Part shown: in pieces, positions 27,752 through 39,900 of the stretch
How positions within the stretch are numbered: position 1 is the first letter of the stretch
How the letters are laid out: every line of letters begins with the position of its first letter
DNA from: Tridacna crocea
Lineage: Eukaryota; Mollusca; Bivalvia; Cardiida; Cardiidae
Direction: 5' to 3'
NCBI GenBank assembly: GCA_943736015.1
Contig: OX031060.1
Span: 1,012,001 to 1,076,000 of the forward strand
Length of the DNA: 64,000 nucleotides
The notes under the pieces: model-generated
Seen by the model: the letters and a program-made list of their open reading frames with translations, nothing else
What the model was told of the DNA's origin: nothing
The model's database searches: none
Translations under genes and position numbers: made by a program

Positions 27752-29620
27752 TATGATTGCTGTCCGGAAAAAATTAACAAAATCAATGCCAAAAGGCGAT
27801 CTGACAGTCACTGGATGGTGCCCAGACAAACATTTATAATAAGAAGGTGCCCAATGGGGCTCCTTCCAGCACCTGGACGACAGCAGTCTGGTTGCCGGAC
27901 GGATGCAAGTTCGGTCGCCGGATGATTTGGAGAAAAACGTTTCCATAACAAGAGGGCCATGATGGCTCTGAAATCTCTCACCTGAATCTATTGACCAAAC
28001 ATGAACCATTTTCAATCTAGTTTCCCAGTGACCTAATGTTTTATCAGACATTACCCAACATCAAACACTTTTGGGATATCAATAAGACAAACATTCTGAC
28101 CAAGTTTCATGAGTATTGGACTAAAAATGTGGCCTCTACAGTGTACAAAAGGTTTTTCTAAGATTTGACCAAGTGACCTAGTTTTGGACCCGACAATTAC
28201 CCATTATCAAACTCTTTTGAGACATCACCAAAACAAACATTCTGACCAAGTTTGAAGAGTATCAGGCAGAAAATGTGGCCTCTAGAGTGTACACAAGGTT
28301 TTTCTAATATTTGACCTAGTGACCTAGTTTTTGACTCCACATGACCCATTTTCAAACTCATTCAAGGTATCACCAAGACAAATATTATGAACATGTTTCA
28401 AGAGTATCAGAATGAAAATGTGTCCTCCAGAGCATACACAAAGTTTTTATAACATTTGATCTATTGACCAAGTTTTTGACCCAATATGACCCATTTTCAA
28501 ACTCATCCAAGATATTATCAAGTCAAACATTCTGACTAATTTTCAAGTGTTGGACAGGAAATGTGGCATCCAGAGCGTATACAAGGTTTTTCTAAGATTT
28601 GACTTGGTAACCTAGTTCTTGACCCAACATGACCCATTTTCAAACTCATCCAAAATACTATCAAGTCAAACATTCTGACCAATTTTCAAGAGTGTTGGGC
28701 AGAAAATGTGGCATCCAGAGCATATACAAGCTTTTTCTAAGATTTGACCTGGTAACCTAGTTCTTGACCCAACATGACCTATTTTCAAACTCATCCAAGA
28801 TATCAAGACAAACATTCTAACCAACTTTCAAGAGTTTTGGACTGAAAATGTGGCCTATAGAGCATACACAAGGTTTTTCTAAGATTTGACATAGTGACCT
28901 AGTTTTTGACCCAACATGACCCAGTTTCAAACTGGTATGAGATATCATCGAGACAAACATTCCGACCAAGTTTCATGAGTATTGGACTGAAAAGGTGGCC
29001 TCTAGAGCGTACACAAGGGTTTTTTTTAAAGATTTGACCTAGTGACCTAGTTTTTGACCCTACATGACCCATTTTCGAACTTGTCCGAGATATTATTGAG
29101 GCAAACATTCTACTCAAGGTTTTTCCAAGATTTGACCTAGTGACCTAGTTTTTGACCCGACATGACCCATTTTCAGAATCCACCGAGATTTTATAACAGC
29201 AAACATTCTGACCAACTTTCATGAGTATCGGTCTGGAAAAAGGTTGTTCACGGACGACTGACGACAGACACAGCACTATCACAATAGCTCACTCTGAGCA
29301 CTTCATGCTCAGGTGAGCTAAAAATTGGCCAGACAACGATTTCTGATGGCAATGTCCGGTCACCGGACAGTGCCCAGATGATGAGTTAACGGGCTGGCTC
29401 TCTGATGGCCCAAAAATTGTCTGGTGGCTGTCCAATTATAACTTTGTTTTAAACCTTCAACAGGTGCCAGGTGGCGACTCAAACTGCCGCCGTTCAAATT
29501 GAATGCCACCAGATGGTTGCTGTGCGGTCCCCGGACAATTGTGTGAAAATCTCCTGAAAACTCGCCGTCTGGCGGCAGTTGGTTATTAGTGACTGGGGCA
29601 TAAATGGCCCTCTTGCAAAA
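27752..29620. repeat. Outer repeat split by a 1.4-kb insertion
   Basis: 27752-27947 and 29324-29620 share GC-richer composition and repeated CCGGA/TCCGG, GTGCCCAGA and GCCACC motifs unlike the surroundings. They look like the two parts of one element interrupted at 27948-29323. Confidence 0.5.
27948..29323. repeat. CAAGAGGGCC...AGGTGAGCTAAAA element with internal 144-bp repeats
   Basis: Starts ACAAGAGGGCCATGATGGC and ends CTCAGGTGAGCTAAAA. The interior is about eight units of about 144 bp, each with TTTGACCTAGTGACCTAG, then ACCCATTTTCAAACTC and ACAAACATTCTGACC. This repeat style is common in bivalve genomes (established pattern, exact family not named here). A worn relative lies at 57149-57640. 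Confidence 0.85.
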
Positions 29621-29625
29621 AGAGA

Positions 29626-31286
29626 TAAAACTGGGGTAAACAAACTTGGTAATCATATATAAGTAAACAACTATATTTTTGTCGATTTATTAACAATTCA
29701 GAGATTCAATGAAAACAATTATCTAAGGGACAAAAACAAAAACCTTGTGTGTCCTGCAACAGATGTTCTGAAATCTTCTTGCACCATGATAAGTAAACAA
29801 ACTAATATCCAACACAGATATAATTCTACAATTTTGATTTTCACAAAATAAAATAATTATATACATGTTTATTTAATGTATGGACCATGCTCTGTGAAAG
29901 ATGGGACTAATGCATTTGCTAAAAGTAACAACCAGTATCAACCTGCACCTTCCAAGCAAGCTGACGTGGGTTGAAAAACTTTGTTATCTGTAAATTTTGT
30001 TCATGCCAAAGGACCATTCAACTTCAATGCAGCTGGTTAGCATTTGCAGACAACAAACTTGACTCAAAAATTGAACCTTTACTTCAGAAGAGTAGAAAAC
30101 ATTGGGGGAAAAGGAGAAAATGCTGGTTACTAGCATTTTCTCCTTTTCCCACGATGTTTTCCAAAGGCTTCTTCTTCAGGGTCATAAAAAGCAGGGATTT
30201 TTGGGTAAAAAAGCCATTATATTGTGCAGGTGCTCTGAGCTGAGGGGCTCAGTGAACACACTATGCTGTATTATGTAAGTGGTTGAATTTGAAATGAGGC
30301 TAGGCCAAAATTCCATCCCATGATATATGAATATTGGAGCTACAGGATCTCACCGCCCAGGTCTACTCTAAAAAGCAGCCAGCCCTTTCAGAGAATGTTG
30401 TGGATGGCGCTAGAACAGAAATTCCAGGAACGAAGGACAACTACACTGGCCATGATAATATAGTTGAAATACTTCAGTAAAATTGCCTTCCCTGTGTAAA
30501 AAGCTAGATTCATCCATACCCAAAGTACTTGCAGACCACAAATTAAATTTGGATAAAATTTGATTTGTTGATCTATTGTACACTGTGAAACACGGTCTTA
30601 CAACCTATATTGATCAAATTCTATGATTTCCTGCAGTTTTTTGGTTTTGAAAGGTAACAAAATGTAGGAAAAGCATGCAAATGGCAGTAACCAGCAATTT
30701 CTTATCTCCATCCATGATTTAGAAAGTCTTTTTTAAATTTCCAAATTTTATGTTACAGTGTTAAAAGCAAAACAGATGGCTATTGTAGGGTCTCTCTGAC
30801 AGAACTATTCATAAACTGGAATACTGTTAAACTGAACAATTATTGCATAACTTATGGTGTCTTTCTCTACTGCTTCAAAATGGAACTTTCAAAGACTACT
30901 ATAAATGGTTTCTACTCTAAATGGTCTTGTGTTCAATGTTGCTTTCACCAGTTTCAACAATATATCGGATAAATGACATTGACAGGTTTACCTACACATG
31001 CATTCTTGTCATTCCTCGAGAAAAGCTATGCACAACATTCTAATCCACTGACTGCTCTTGGAAACGAACAAAAAGTTGAACCAATGTGCAGCAGTGAATT
31101 CTGATGCATTGACGGTGAAAAAACCATGGCCCAGGTCATGATCTCTGGATTACTACAGGGGTTCAGCAACTACAGGGATGGTAAAAGTACCCTTAGACAG
31201 AAGGCTTTTTCTCTTTTTTCTATCCTGCAGATATAAGTCTTTATCATTTTAGCTACATTTACCCTTACATATCTACCCTCTTGCCC
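29626..31286. other. Intergenic, mostly unremarkable
   Basis: Contains a worn type A MITE (30035-30212), a relative of the 12545 repeat (30364-30478) and a very degraded hairpin remnant (about 30500-30770). No gene seen. Confidence 0.45.
30035..30212 (+). repeat. Type A MITE, left end lost
   Basis: GCATTTGCAGACAACAAAC, then a good core (GCTGGTTACTAGC) and right flank; the end is decayed. Confidence 0.75.
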
Positions 31287-31512
31287 TTAACCCTTTACCC
31301 CATAAGGCATTTCTATGGTATATCTACGTCACCCTAAATGACAGTAAGGATGAAGCCATTTCATATGTGTATATGACACCTTTTGACAGCATAGAAAACA
31401 TTGTGACAAAAGGTGAAATTGCTCATCACAAGCAATTTCACCTTTTGTCACGTTTACTGAAGGCTCCTACAATCAATGCGTAGAAATGAGTATCTATGGA
31501 GTAAAAGGTTAA
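31287..31512 (+). repeat. TTAA-hairpin MITE, type C with mirrored change
   Basis: Complete ends. Stem GTGACAAAAGG faces CCTTTTGTCAC, whereas 48791-49015 has GTGGCAAAAGG and CCTTTTGCCAC. Confidence 0.87.
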
Positions 31513-31723
31513 TTTTTACCTGTAACAAAGCAATTTACCAATCCTGTCTCAGTATACATACCGGTCTGTCAACAAATTTTTTATAAAATTATGATATGAA
31601 AGCATGTAGTCTTTCTTCAGTAAATATTGTTTCATAACTTTTGCGGACAATAATATGGTGGTATTTTATCTTCATAACACTCAAGAAACAATGTACCTTC
31701 TTGTGAATATGACACAGTCATCA

Positions 31724-32196
31724 ACTCTTTACCACAAAAACTAACTCAAGGACTTGTCCAATTTCAAAGAATTTGCAGGTGACATTTTAAATTAGGCTCT
31801 AATGGTAAGATTTATCAGTAAAAGGCCAGAAAACTTTGTTCGAAAAGGAGAAAATGCTGGTAACCAGCATTTCCTCCTCTTACCACAAGGTTTGCACACG
31901 GCTTTTTTTTACTCTGGGTGGAAAAAACTCACAATTGTGTAGTAAAGGATTAAATCTTCATTTTACTTAACCACTTACAACTCAATGACGACTTTTATTG
32001 ACCCTGAGGAAGAAACCTTTTGAAAACATTGTGGGAAAAGGAGAAAATGGTAGTAACCAGCATTTTCTCCTTTTCCCACAAAGTTTTCTTCCTTATCAAA
32101 GCAAAATTGCACCATTTAAATGACTTTGAGATTGTTGTCTGCAAATACTGGTCAATTTGGATTGGTGTAAAATTTTGCATGTGGTAACGGGTTGAC
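31724..32196. repeat. Two type A MITEs, tail to tail
   Basis: 31724-31953 (+) and 31967-32196 (-), 13 bases apart; both nearly full-length. Confidence 0.8.
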
Positions 32197-32220
32197 CAAC
32201 CATTCATACAGCAGCTGCAC

Positions 32221-32594
32221 TTAACTCTTTACCTAGAGACAATATTTTAGGTTTGTCCAAATCAAAAGCATTTGCAGACAACAAAATAAAAGTGACTGAA
32301 AATTTGAAATTTGTTTTGTGAAGGGTAGAAAACATTATGGGAAAAGGAGAAAATGCTGCTCACCAGCATTTTCTCTTTTTCCCACAATTTTTTCAGAGGG
32401 CTTCTTCCACAGGTTCGTAAAAACCAGGGATTGTGTGGTAAAGGGTTAAACAAGTATTCCTTCTTTTCCCACAATGTTTTCTTCCCTATCAAAGCAAAAT
32501 TGCACCATTGTTTAATAAACCACTTTGAAACTGTCACCTGCAAATACTTTCAATTTGGATTAGTCTAAAATTTTGCCTCCTGGTAACCGGTTAA
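32221..32594. repeat. Complete type A MITE plus a half element, shared TTAA
   Basis: 32221-32449 (+) complete. 32446-32594 (-) begins inside the right hairpin arm (CCTTCTTTTCCCACAATG), so it lacks the left half. Confidence 0.82.
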
Positions 32595-32771
32595 CCAAAC
32601 ATTCATACACCAGCTGCACCATTTCAAGTATGGACATTCTCTAAGACTTAAAATTTGGCACAATCAACATCAAGGTGTCTATATGGATGAGCCACAGAGT
32701 GTAAGAGTGCACTAAAGCAAGGATGGTGATAATTTATATGACAAAAAGATGTGTGCATTTATACAGGCATC

Positions 32772-32995
32772 TAACCCTTTCCCAAATGGCCAATTTTCAA
32801 CTCTTCCAAATTCAAAGCATCATGCAGACAACAAACACAAAATACGTACGAATGAGCCAAAGTTCTCTGATAGGGTAGAAAACATTGTTGGAAAAGAAGA
32901 AATTGCTTTTTACAGGCAACTTCTTTTCCTTCAATGTTCTTGAAACCTTTCTTCTTCATGGTTTTAAAATAATGGAATGTTTGGTAAAGGGTTAA
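32772..32995 (+). repeat. TTAA-hairpin MITE, type B, worn
   Basis: CCCTTTCCCAAATGGCC start, TTGCTTTTTACAGGCAA apex, right end TTTGGTAAAGGGTTAA. Confidence 0.75.
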
Positions 32996-33377
32996 AAAAT
33001 CATTGATGTTCTGAATCTAAACACCACTTTCACTTTCTTAGAACATCATAGGCAAAGCACCTGCATTACAGGAAAATACAACAAATATCAAGAGATTTAT
33101 AAAAATACAGAAAAAATCTGAAAAATAATCGGACAACAATCATGTTTTATGAATAAAGGAATCATCAGTTTCAAGGCTTCAACAGTAAAACTGTTCAAAT
33201 GATATGGCAAAAAAGATGAACTAGCACTTCATTGTTTACAAAAAAGAAAGCAAATATTTTGACAATTCTTGCATGATTCATCTTAAGCTTCCTTTATCTT
33301 GCCTTGAGCTACAAGAAAGGTGAATCTCACAAGAACTGTCTGCCAGTTAAAGAGAAGATAACATAGAAAAATGCTTG
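32996..33377. other. No gene or repeat recognised
   Basis: A-rich intergenic sequence. Confidence 0.4.
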
Positions 33378-33658
33378 TTAACTCTTTACCAAACGACAAA
33401 ATTCAAGACTAGTTCAAATTAAAAGCATTTGCAGACCACAAAATAAGTGCTACTCAAAAATTGAAGTTTGATTTGGGAAGGGTAGAAAGCATTGTGGGAA
33501 AAGGAGAAAATGCTGGTTTCAGAAGCTTTCTTTTTCAGGGTCACTGAAAGTCGAGTTTGTCTGGTAAAGACTTAATAGCATTTTCACTTTTTCCAAAATG
33601 TTTTCAAACCTCCTCCAACCGTGTCATTAAAACTAACGACTGTTTGGTAAAGGGTTAA
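33378..33658 (+). repeat. MITE with right arm deleted, followed by an orphan right half
   Basis: 33378-33575 runs to the palindrome centre (AATGCTGGTTT) and continues directly with the right flank. 33576-33658 is a second right half (TAGCATTTTCACTTTTTCC to GGTAAAGGGTTAA). Confidence 0.82.
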
Positions 33659-33983
33659 ATTCTCTTCAACTAACGCAAGTAAACAATCCATTAATTTTGT
33701 TATCAACTAAACTGCAGTTGTAGTAGACAGCTTTCAAAACATCCAAGTAAAGTATGTACATTCAACTTAATATAATATTTGAAATATTAATACATATGAA
33801 AACACAGGGATGCACTGCTCATTAAAACCAATTTTTCCAACTGACACAATGTTTTTGACTGTGTAGAAATGGGTTGAAAATCTATGAGAACTTTCATGAA
33901 TTACATCAAGACACAGTTGCAGTGATAATATTTACAATATCTTATGAAATACTAATGTTAACAGAAGCTTTTCTAATCAAGCC

Positions 33984-34211
33984 TTAACTCATTACCAAAC
34001 GACAAAATTTTAGATTTGTCCAATCAAAAGCATTTGCAGAAGACAAAATAAAAGTGACTGAAAATTTGAAACTTGTATAGTGAAGCACAGAAAACATTGT
34101 GGGAAAAGGAGAAAATGCTGGTTACCAGCATTTTCTCCTTTTCCCACAATGTTTTCCAAAGGCTTCTTTCTCAGGGTTGTCAAAAGTAGGGATTGTGTGG
34201 TAATGGGTTAT
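33984..34211 (+). repeat. TTAA-hairpin MITE, type A
   Basis: Complete with a perfect 33-nt arm palindrome in the core. Confidence 0.9.
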
Positions 34212-34285
34212 GATAAAAATTTTCTGGATTTCAGTGGATCATATTTTCAGTGGTCAAAAAAAGGTCTAGTTTAAATAGCTGGCGC

Positions 34286-34514
34286 TTAACTCTTTACCAA
34301 ACGACAAAATTTTAGGCTGGTTCAAATTGAAAGCATTTGCAGACGACAAAATAAATGTGAATCAAACACTGAAATTTGTTTTGGGAGGAGTAGAAAACAT
34401 TGTGGGAAAAGGAGAAAATGCTGGTTACCAGTATTTTCTCCTTTTCCAACTATGTTTTCAAAGGCTTTCTGTCTAAGGGTCATTAAAAGTCCGGATTGTG
34501 TGGTAAACAGTTAA
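34286..34514 (+). repeat. TTAA-hairpin MITE, type A
   Basis: Complete; one apex and two stem mismatches in the right arm. Confidence 0.9.
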
Positions 34515-35047
34515 AATGTCAAAAGAAGTTTACATTTCCAATACAAAAAAAACTTTACAAGCATACACCTTCAAATTTCAAGATTGTTTTAGCCAGTATG
34601 TAAACTTTCTAAGTATGTAAGTGTTGAGCAGATTTTAGGCTGATCTTGTTGATCTATTTGTCTTCAAAAGCAACCTTTGCTGTCCATATTTCAAAGCATG
34701 ATCATATTAGAAAATTGAACCAGCTAAGAAAAATAGTTTGCCCTATTTCAGTAACTTGCCAATAACACTTGTAATAAGCTGTAATTTGATGGATTAAATC
34801 ACTCCAATCGCAGCTATGATTTTTGACATGTTTAAAATGTAAATACACATCATCATGGAATAGAGCTGTAATGCTGAATTCACAAATTATACAGGATAAA
34901 CACATATATTTACAAATATGGAGCTCATTATAAACTTTCAAACATAATTCTAAATAGCACTGCACATGTCAATGGAAAGGGAAAATTGTTTCTTAGAAGT
35001 ATATTGTCTTTTTGCCCTGACTTTCACATGTATAACCGTATTAACTC
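34515..35047. other. No gene or repeat recognised
   Basis: Moderately AT-rich intergenic sequence without clear structure. Confidence 0.4.
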
Positions 35048-35275
35048 TTAACCCTTTCTCAAACAAGCCTTTGTCTTTACATGTCTGCAGTACAAGTCTT
35101 TTGAAATCACTGTGGGAAAAAGAGAAATTGCTCATAACGAGCAATTTCTCCTTTTCCCACAGTGATTTCTACCCATTTGGAGAACTTTCTGCCATTTTCA
35201 TCAAATGTGAAATTGTCATCTGCAAATTCTTTGAGTTTGGAAGAGTCTAATATTTGTCGTTTGGGAAAGGGTTAA
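35048..35275 (-). repeat. TTAA-hairpin MITE, type B, mirrored stem-base change
   Basis: Stem base GAAATCACTGTGG faces CCACAGTGATTTC, while other copies have GAAAACACTG/CAGTGTTTTC. A scrap of a further type B end follows to about 35345. Confidence 0.88.
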
Positions 35276-35590
35276 CTAAAGAAGAAAATTTTCAACTCAT
35301 CAGAGTTGAAGGCAGTCGCAGACGACAACCCAAATGCACTCAAATGATGGACAGCAATATATGTTCTAAGCATACTATCCATTCAGATCCCATAAAATTT
35401 CTTTGCAGTATGATATGGTCTTGTGTGCTATCAGTTCAGAGAAAAGCCAATACTCATACATAATGGCATAAAAGTTTTACCCTTATCCTGCTAAATAACT
35501 AAAATGAAATTTTCAATTCGATAGCAAAAACCCAAAATTTGTTTTTTCAAAGGTATGTTTTAGGGAATAAAATCTCCAGAGCGGACACTG

Positions 35591-35640
35591 TAGATCCAAG
35601 ATCAGACTGCATGTTCTGTGCAGTCTGATCTTGATCTACA
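35591..35640. repeat. Palindrome, AAGATCAGACTGCA family
   Basis: TAGATCCAAGATCAGACTGC faces GCAGTCTGATCTTGATCTA with one mismatch and an 8-9 nt loop. Confidence 0.8.
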
Positions 35641-35794
35641 ATGTCTGCAAGAGGGTTAAATATATCCTTTTACTCTGAGAAAGAAAACATTTCATGTGAA
35701 TATCGTGGGAAGAGGGAGAAAATGGTGCCAACACATTTATTTTTTCCGTTATTTGCCAACATTTCTGATGCAAACTACCTTAAAAATTATTGCA

Positions 35795-36182
35795 ATTTTC
35801 AGGTAACTAGCATTTTCTCCTTTTTCCACAATGTTTTCTACTCATTAACCCTTTACCATACAATAAAATTTCATCCTTGCCCAAATTGAAAGCATTTGAA
35901 GACAACAATTTCAGTGAAGCTCTAACGGAGTAATTTTTCTTTGATAAGAGTAGAAAACATTGTGGGAAAAGGAGAAAATGCTGGTTACCAGCATTTTCTT
36001 CTTTTCCCACGTTTTCAAAAGGCTTCTTTTCCAGGGGCGTCAAAGGTCAGCATTGTGTGGTACAGGGTTAAAGGACATTTCTGATCATTCAAACATTTCA
36101 TTTGTCCTCTGCAAATCCTTTCAATTCTGACCAGTCTAAAATTCTGACCAGTCTAAAATTTTGATGTTTAGTAATAGGTTAA
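35795..36182. repeat. Half MITE, full MITE, half MITE
   Basis: 35795-35848: right arm and short flank only. 35845-36071 (+): complete, right arm shortened. 36072-36182 (-): outer flank only, containing a small internal duplication of TTCTGACCAGTCTAAAA. Confidence 0.78.
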
Positions 36183-36356
36183 ACAGCTGATCAATGGTTA
36201 CATCTATCTGGATCAAACAGTAACTTAGAGGTACTGATAAAATACTGCACAAAAAATTTGGCATGGAGGGTTTACAGGTAGATGTGTTGTCAAATACAAT
36301 TAAGAAAACAAACTTCTGAAGAAATTAGCGGGAGAATAACTCAAATTTTCAAAACC

Positions 36357-36586
36357 TTAACCCATTACCAAACGACAAAATTTTGGATGAGTCCAAATCC
36401 AAAGCATTTGCAGAGGACAAAATAAACGTGAATCAAAAGTTGAAATTTGGTTTGAAAAGGGTAGAAAACATTGTGGAAAGAGGAGAAAATGCTGGTCACC
36501 AGCATTTCCTCCTTTTCCCACAATGTTTTTCAAAGGTTTTCTTTCTTAGGGCCATTTAAAGTTGTGATTGTGTGGTAATGAATTAA
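36357..36586 (+). repeat. TTAA-hairpin MITE, type A
   Basis: Complete; apex GCTGGTCACCAGC with centre base C. Lies about 190 nt past the IBTK stop codon in gene direction, so possibly in the 3' UTR or beyond. Confidence 0.88.
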
Positions 36587-36773
36587 AGACCATTTCCACA
36601 AACACAAATTGCTATGTGTAAGCCATAGACAGCCTGGCTGATTTCAATGTACATCCAAAACGGTTTGTTTTACAGGGGGAGAAATATAACAGACTTGGCA
36701 CAGGGAATTCAAGTAATTGCATGCTGTACAGCAATGTTCTGAAAACAAGACGGAAGCAGAAAAACCCAAAACA

Positions 36774-36911
36774 TCAGTTTGACGTTAACCGTTCTCTCTT
36801 CCAAATGGGAGAAGCTGCAACCTGGTTCACTCTCTCCACTGTAATCAACTCGTCCACGTTATCACTAGCTTTGTAGTACACCAGTAAGTCTTGTATTGCT
36901 TGCTCTTCCTT
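36774..36911 (-). CDS. IBTK: IBTK terminal exon with stop
   Basis: Encodes KEEQAIQDLLVYYKASDNV and DELITVERVNQVAASPIWK, ending RERLTSN and TGA at 36774-36776. Continues the KPLxxIQxEEQAxxxLLxxY motif of IBTK tails. No clear polyadenylation signal was seen in the next 200 nt. Confidence 0.92.
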   Translation of the reverse strand, partial: KEEQAIQDLLVYYKASDNVDELITVERVNQVAASPIWKRERLTSN

Positions 36912-39900
36912 CTAAAATGCAGTCAAAATGGAAAAAAAAAGTTAATACAATACAACCTATTGACAATATTTGTCTTTTTTCAGACTACTCTTAAAACATT
37001 GCTCAATACCATATAAGTGGAAAATTATTTGGACATGGAAATTTTTGTGATTTCCCGAATTTGAAAAATTCCCAAACTTTTCTATTGGCCTATTTTACCA
37101 TAAGTATGCCAACAAATTATAAGTATCTCTCAATCAAAAAATTTTTGCCGACGCAAAATGCCCTTGATTGATAATTCGTAAAATTTTCAACTCCTGGATA
37201 TATCCATGTATACAGTATCCTATCCCTGTATGTAAACAAAACAACCTCTTGAAAACACTGTGGGAAAAGGAGAAAATGCTGGTAACCAGCATTTTCTCCT
37301 TTTCCCACAATGTTTTCTACCCTTCCCAGAACAAATTTCAATTTTTCAGTCATCTTTATTTTGTCGTCTGCAAATGCTTTCAATTTGAACCAGTCTAAAA
37401 TTTTGTTGTGTGGTAAAGAGTTAAAAATGGTAGAAAACATAGTGAGAAGAGGAGAACATGCTGGTAACCAGCATTTTCTTCCTTTCCCACAATGTTTTCA
37501 ATAGACTTCTACCTCAAGGTTGTAAAAACCTGGGATAGTATGGTTATGGATTCAAACACTCTTCCTTGAGTCACTAGTGCAAGTTAGGTTCCTGTGATTA
37601 TGACCTTCTTATAAATTTATACAAATCATTTCAAGGATAATACTTATAATGTAACAGGTGACTAACTGCTTCTTTTTGGACAATGACAAAAAAACCTGGA
37701 TGGCTACTATATGGAGCAAAAGCATCGTTTTAGTGTTATAATGATCTAAGTCATACATAAAAATGGTATATTGTGAACATGTTATATAAAATACCTGGAT
37801 CATTCCTAAAGGTTTATTATATGTCCGTGTTAAAACTTCCACTTTCTGCTCCTCGTCCTGTATAATCTCTGTAAAACTGAAGGATTTTTGTGGAGGGCTT
37901 TGAGCTACAGTCATATTCCATGGATTCTCTGGAGATCTAGCGATTACTTTTTTCTCATCTGCCACTTTCTGTTTACCACCACCTATCTTCATAACTGATG
38001 TCCCTGAGCCACTGCTTGGTAAGCCCCAACTGTAAATGATATATACATTAGAGCTGTTCTCTTTGAAAAAGGGCCTACTGAAACTACAAGTATCAATCTG
38101 GGTCTGCCTGCGCAGTTTGAGCAGGTTGCTCTGGGCCGGAACTTTTCCATATTGGTCAATCTTCTGTTTGTCGAAGGACCAATCTAGCTCAGGATTAAGT
38201 CGGCTATTGAAAAAGGTAGCTCCAATGGACCCATAATTATGTGATAACTCAGCCTGGTGTTGTGTATAAGGGAGATGCATCAAGCCCCCTTTTGCCAGAG
38301 CGTGGCTCATTTATATGATATTATATAAACCATGATCTCTGAAAAGGGGGCTCAATGCATATGCCAAACCAGAAGGCCCTGAAGGGCCTGAATATGCTCT
38401 ACTGGCAGAGTTTGCATTTACCCAGAATGCCTACATCAGGGTTATTTAAACACTGAATTGTTTGGCAAAGGATTAAAATTTCATTAATGTTACAGTTTCA
38501 AGCAATTTCAATAATTTACCCTATAATATGCAGAGCTCCAGATAAAGGAAGTGATTTTGATTTCAAGATTGAAAGTTTTCATTATTCTCCACTAAACCCT
38601 ATATTGTGGGTACTCATTAGAATCGTCTCATTGAGACGATTCTAATGAGTACCCACAACATATGGTTTCGAGGAGAAATAAGGACTTTAGAACACCATCA
38701 CTCCCTCTTATCTGGGGCTGTGAATATATATTATTCAGACCATCCTCTTGACACTAACTAGGGGCAGGTGTAGGGCCGCGCCCCAAAGCTTGGTCATTAG
38801 GATCAGGACTTGAGAATAGGGGGTCCCTAGTTGGATCCTATGATAAAATGTGGATATTGAATTATCTTAATTCTGCAAATAAGTTTTCAAAGTCTTCTAC
38901 ATTCCTTTGTTGGTTGTTGTATTGGGGGTTTAATGCCACTTTTAACAGCGAAGGTCATGGCAGTCAGTGACGCACATGTGTTTCCTTGCTTTCTCATACC
39001 AGTACTAACACAACTCTCTTTCCAAAGCCACCGACTACTTTTCTCACATGCTTCAGCAGAGGTGAGAAGCGAAAATACGCCGGTAGGAAAGTTTGCCTCA
39101 ACCTGATATTGAACTCACAACCACCAGGTCACGAGTCCGACACGCTCACCACTGAGCCACCCAGGCGGGCCCCCAAAGCTTGGTCAGTAGCATACAGGAC
39201 ATAAGAACAGGGGGTCCCAGGTTGGATCCTATCATAAAATGTGGATACTGGATGAATTCTCTGCTCATATTGAATTATCCTAATTCTGCAAATAAGTTTT
39301 CAAAGTCTTCTACATTCGTACAGGTTTCAGTTGAAGACAACTTGTTGACTGAGAAATACATCATAATTTACCTCAAAATGCTTTTAGACCCTGAAGATTT
39401 ATTTCTCTTAACATTCGTCTCTGAGCTTGTCTGCCTCATAAGCCCTGTCTGGCTTTTGCCTGATGTATCTTGGTGTTTTGACACTGGAGTTGGTTTTGCT
39501 TTCTGATCCTCTATCATCAAACTGCGAAAAGACTGGATAGTCTTGTTGACTGATCCCCTACAAAGTTAAAATATAAATCACAGTTTAACTCTTTACCAAA
39601 TGACAAAATTATAGACTGGTCCAAATTCAAAGCACTTGCAGACGACAAAATAAATGTGGGTTAAATATTGAAATGTGGTTTGGAATGGGTAGAAAACATT
39701 GTGGGAAAAGGAGAAAATGCTGGTTACCAGCATTTTCTCCTTTTCCCACATTGTTTTTCGAAGGGCTTTTTTCTCAGGGTCGTTAAAAGTCAGGATTGTG
39801 TGGTAAAGATTTAACCCTATTCTGCTAAAACAAAATTTATGAAGTAAAGCTTTCAAGCCAACACTATAACAGAACTCCAGATAAGGAGTAATGGTATTCT

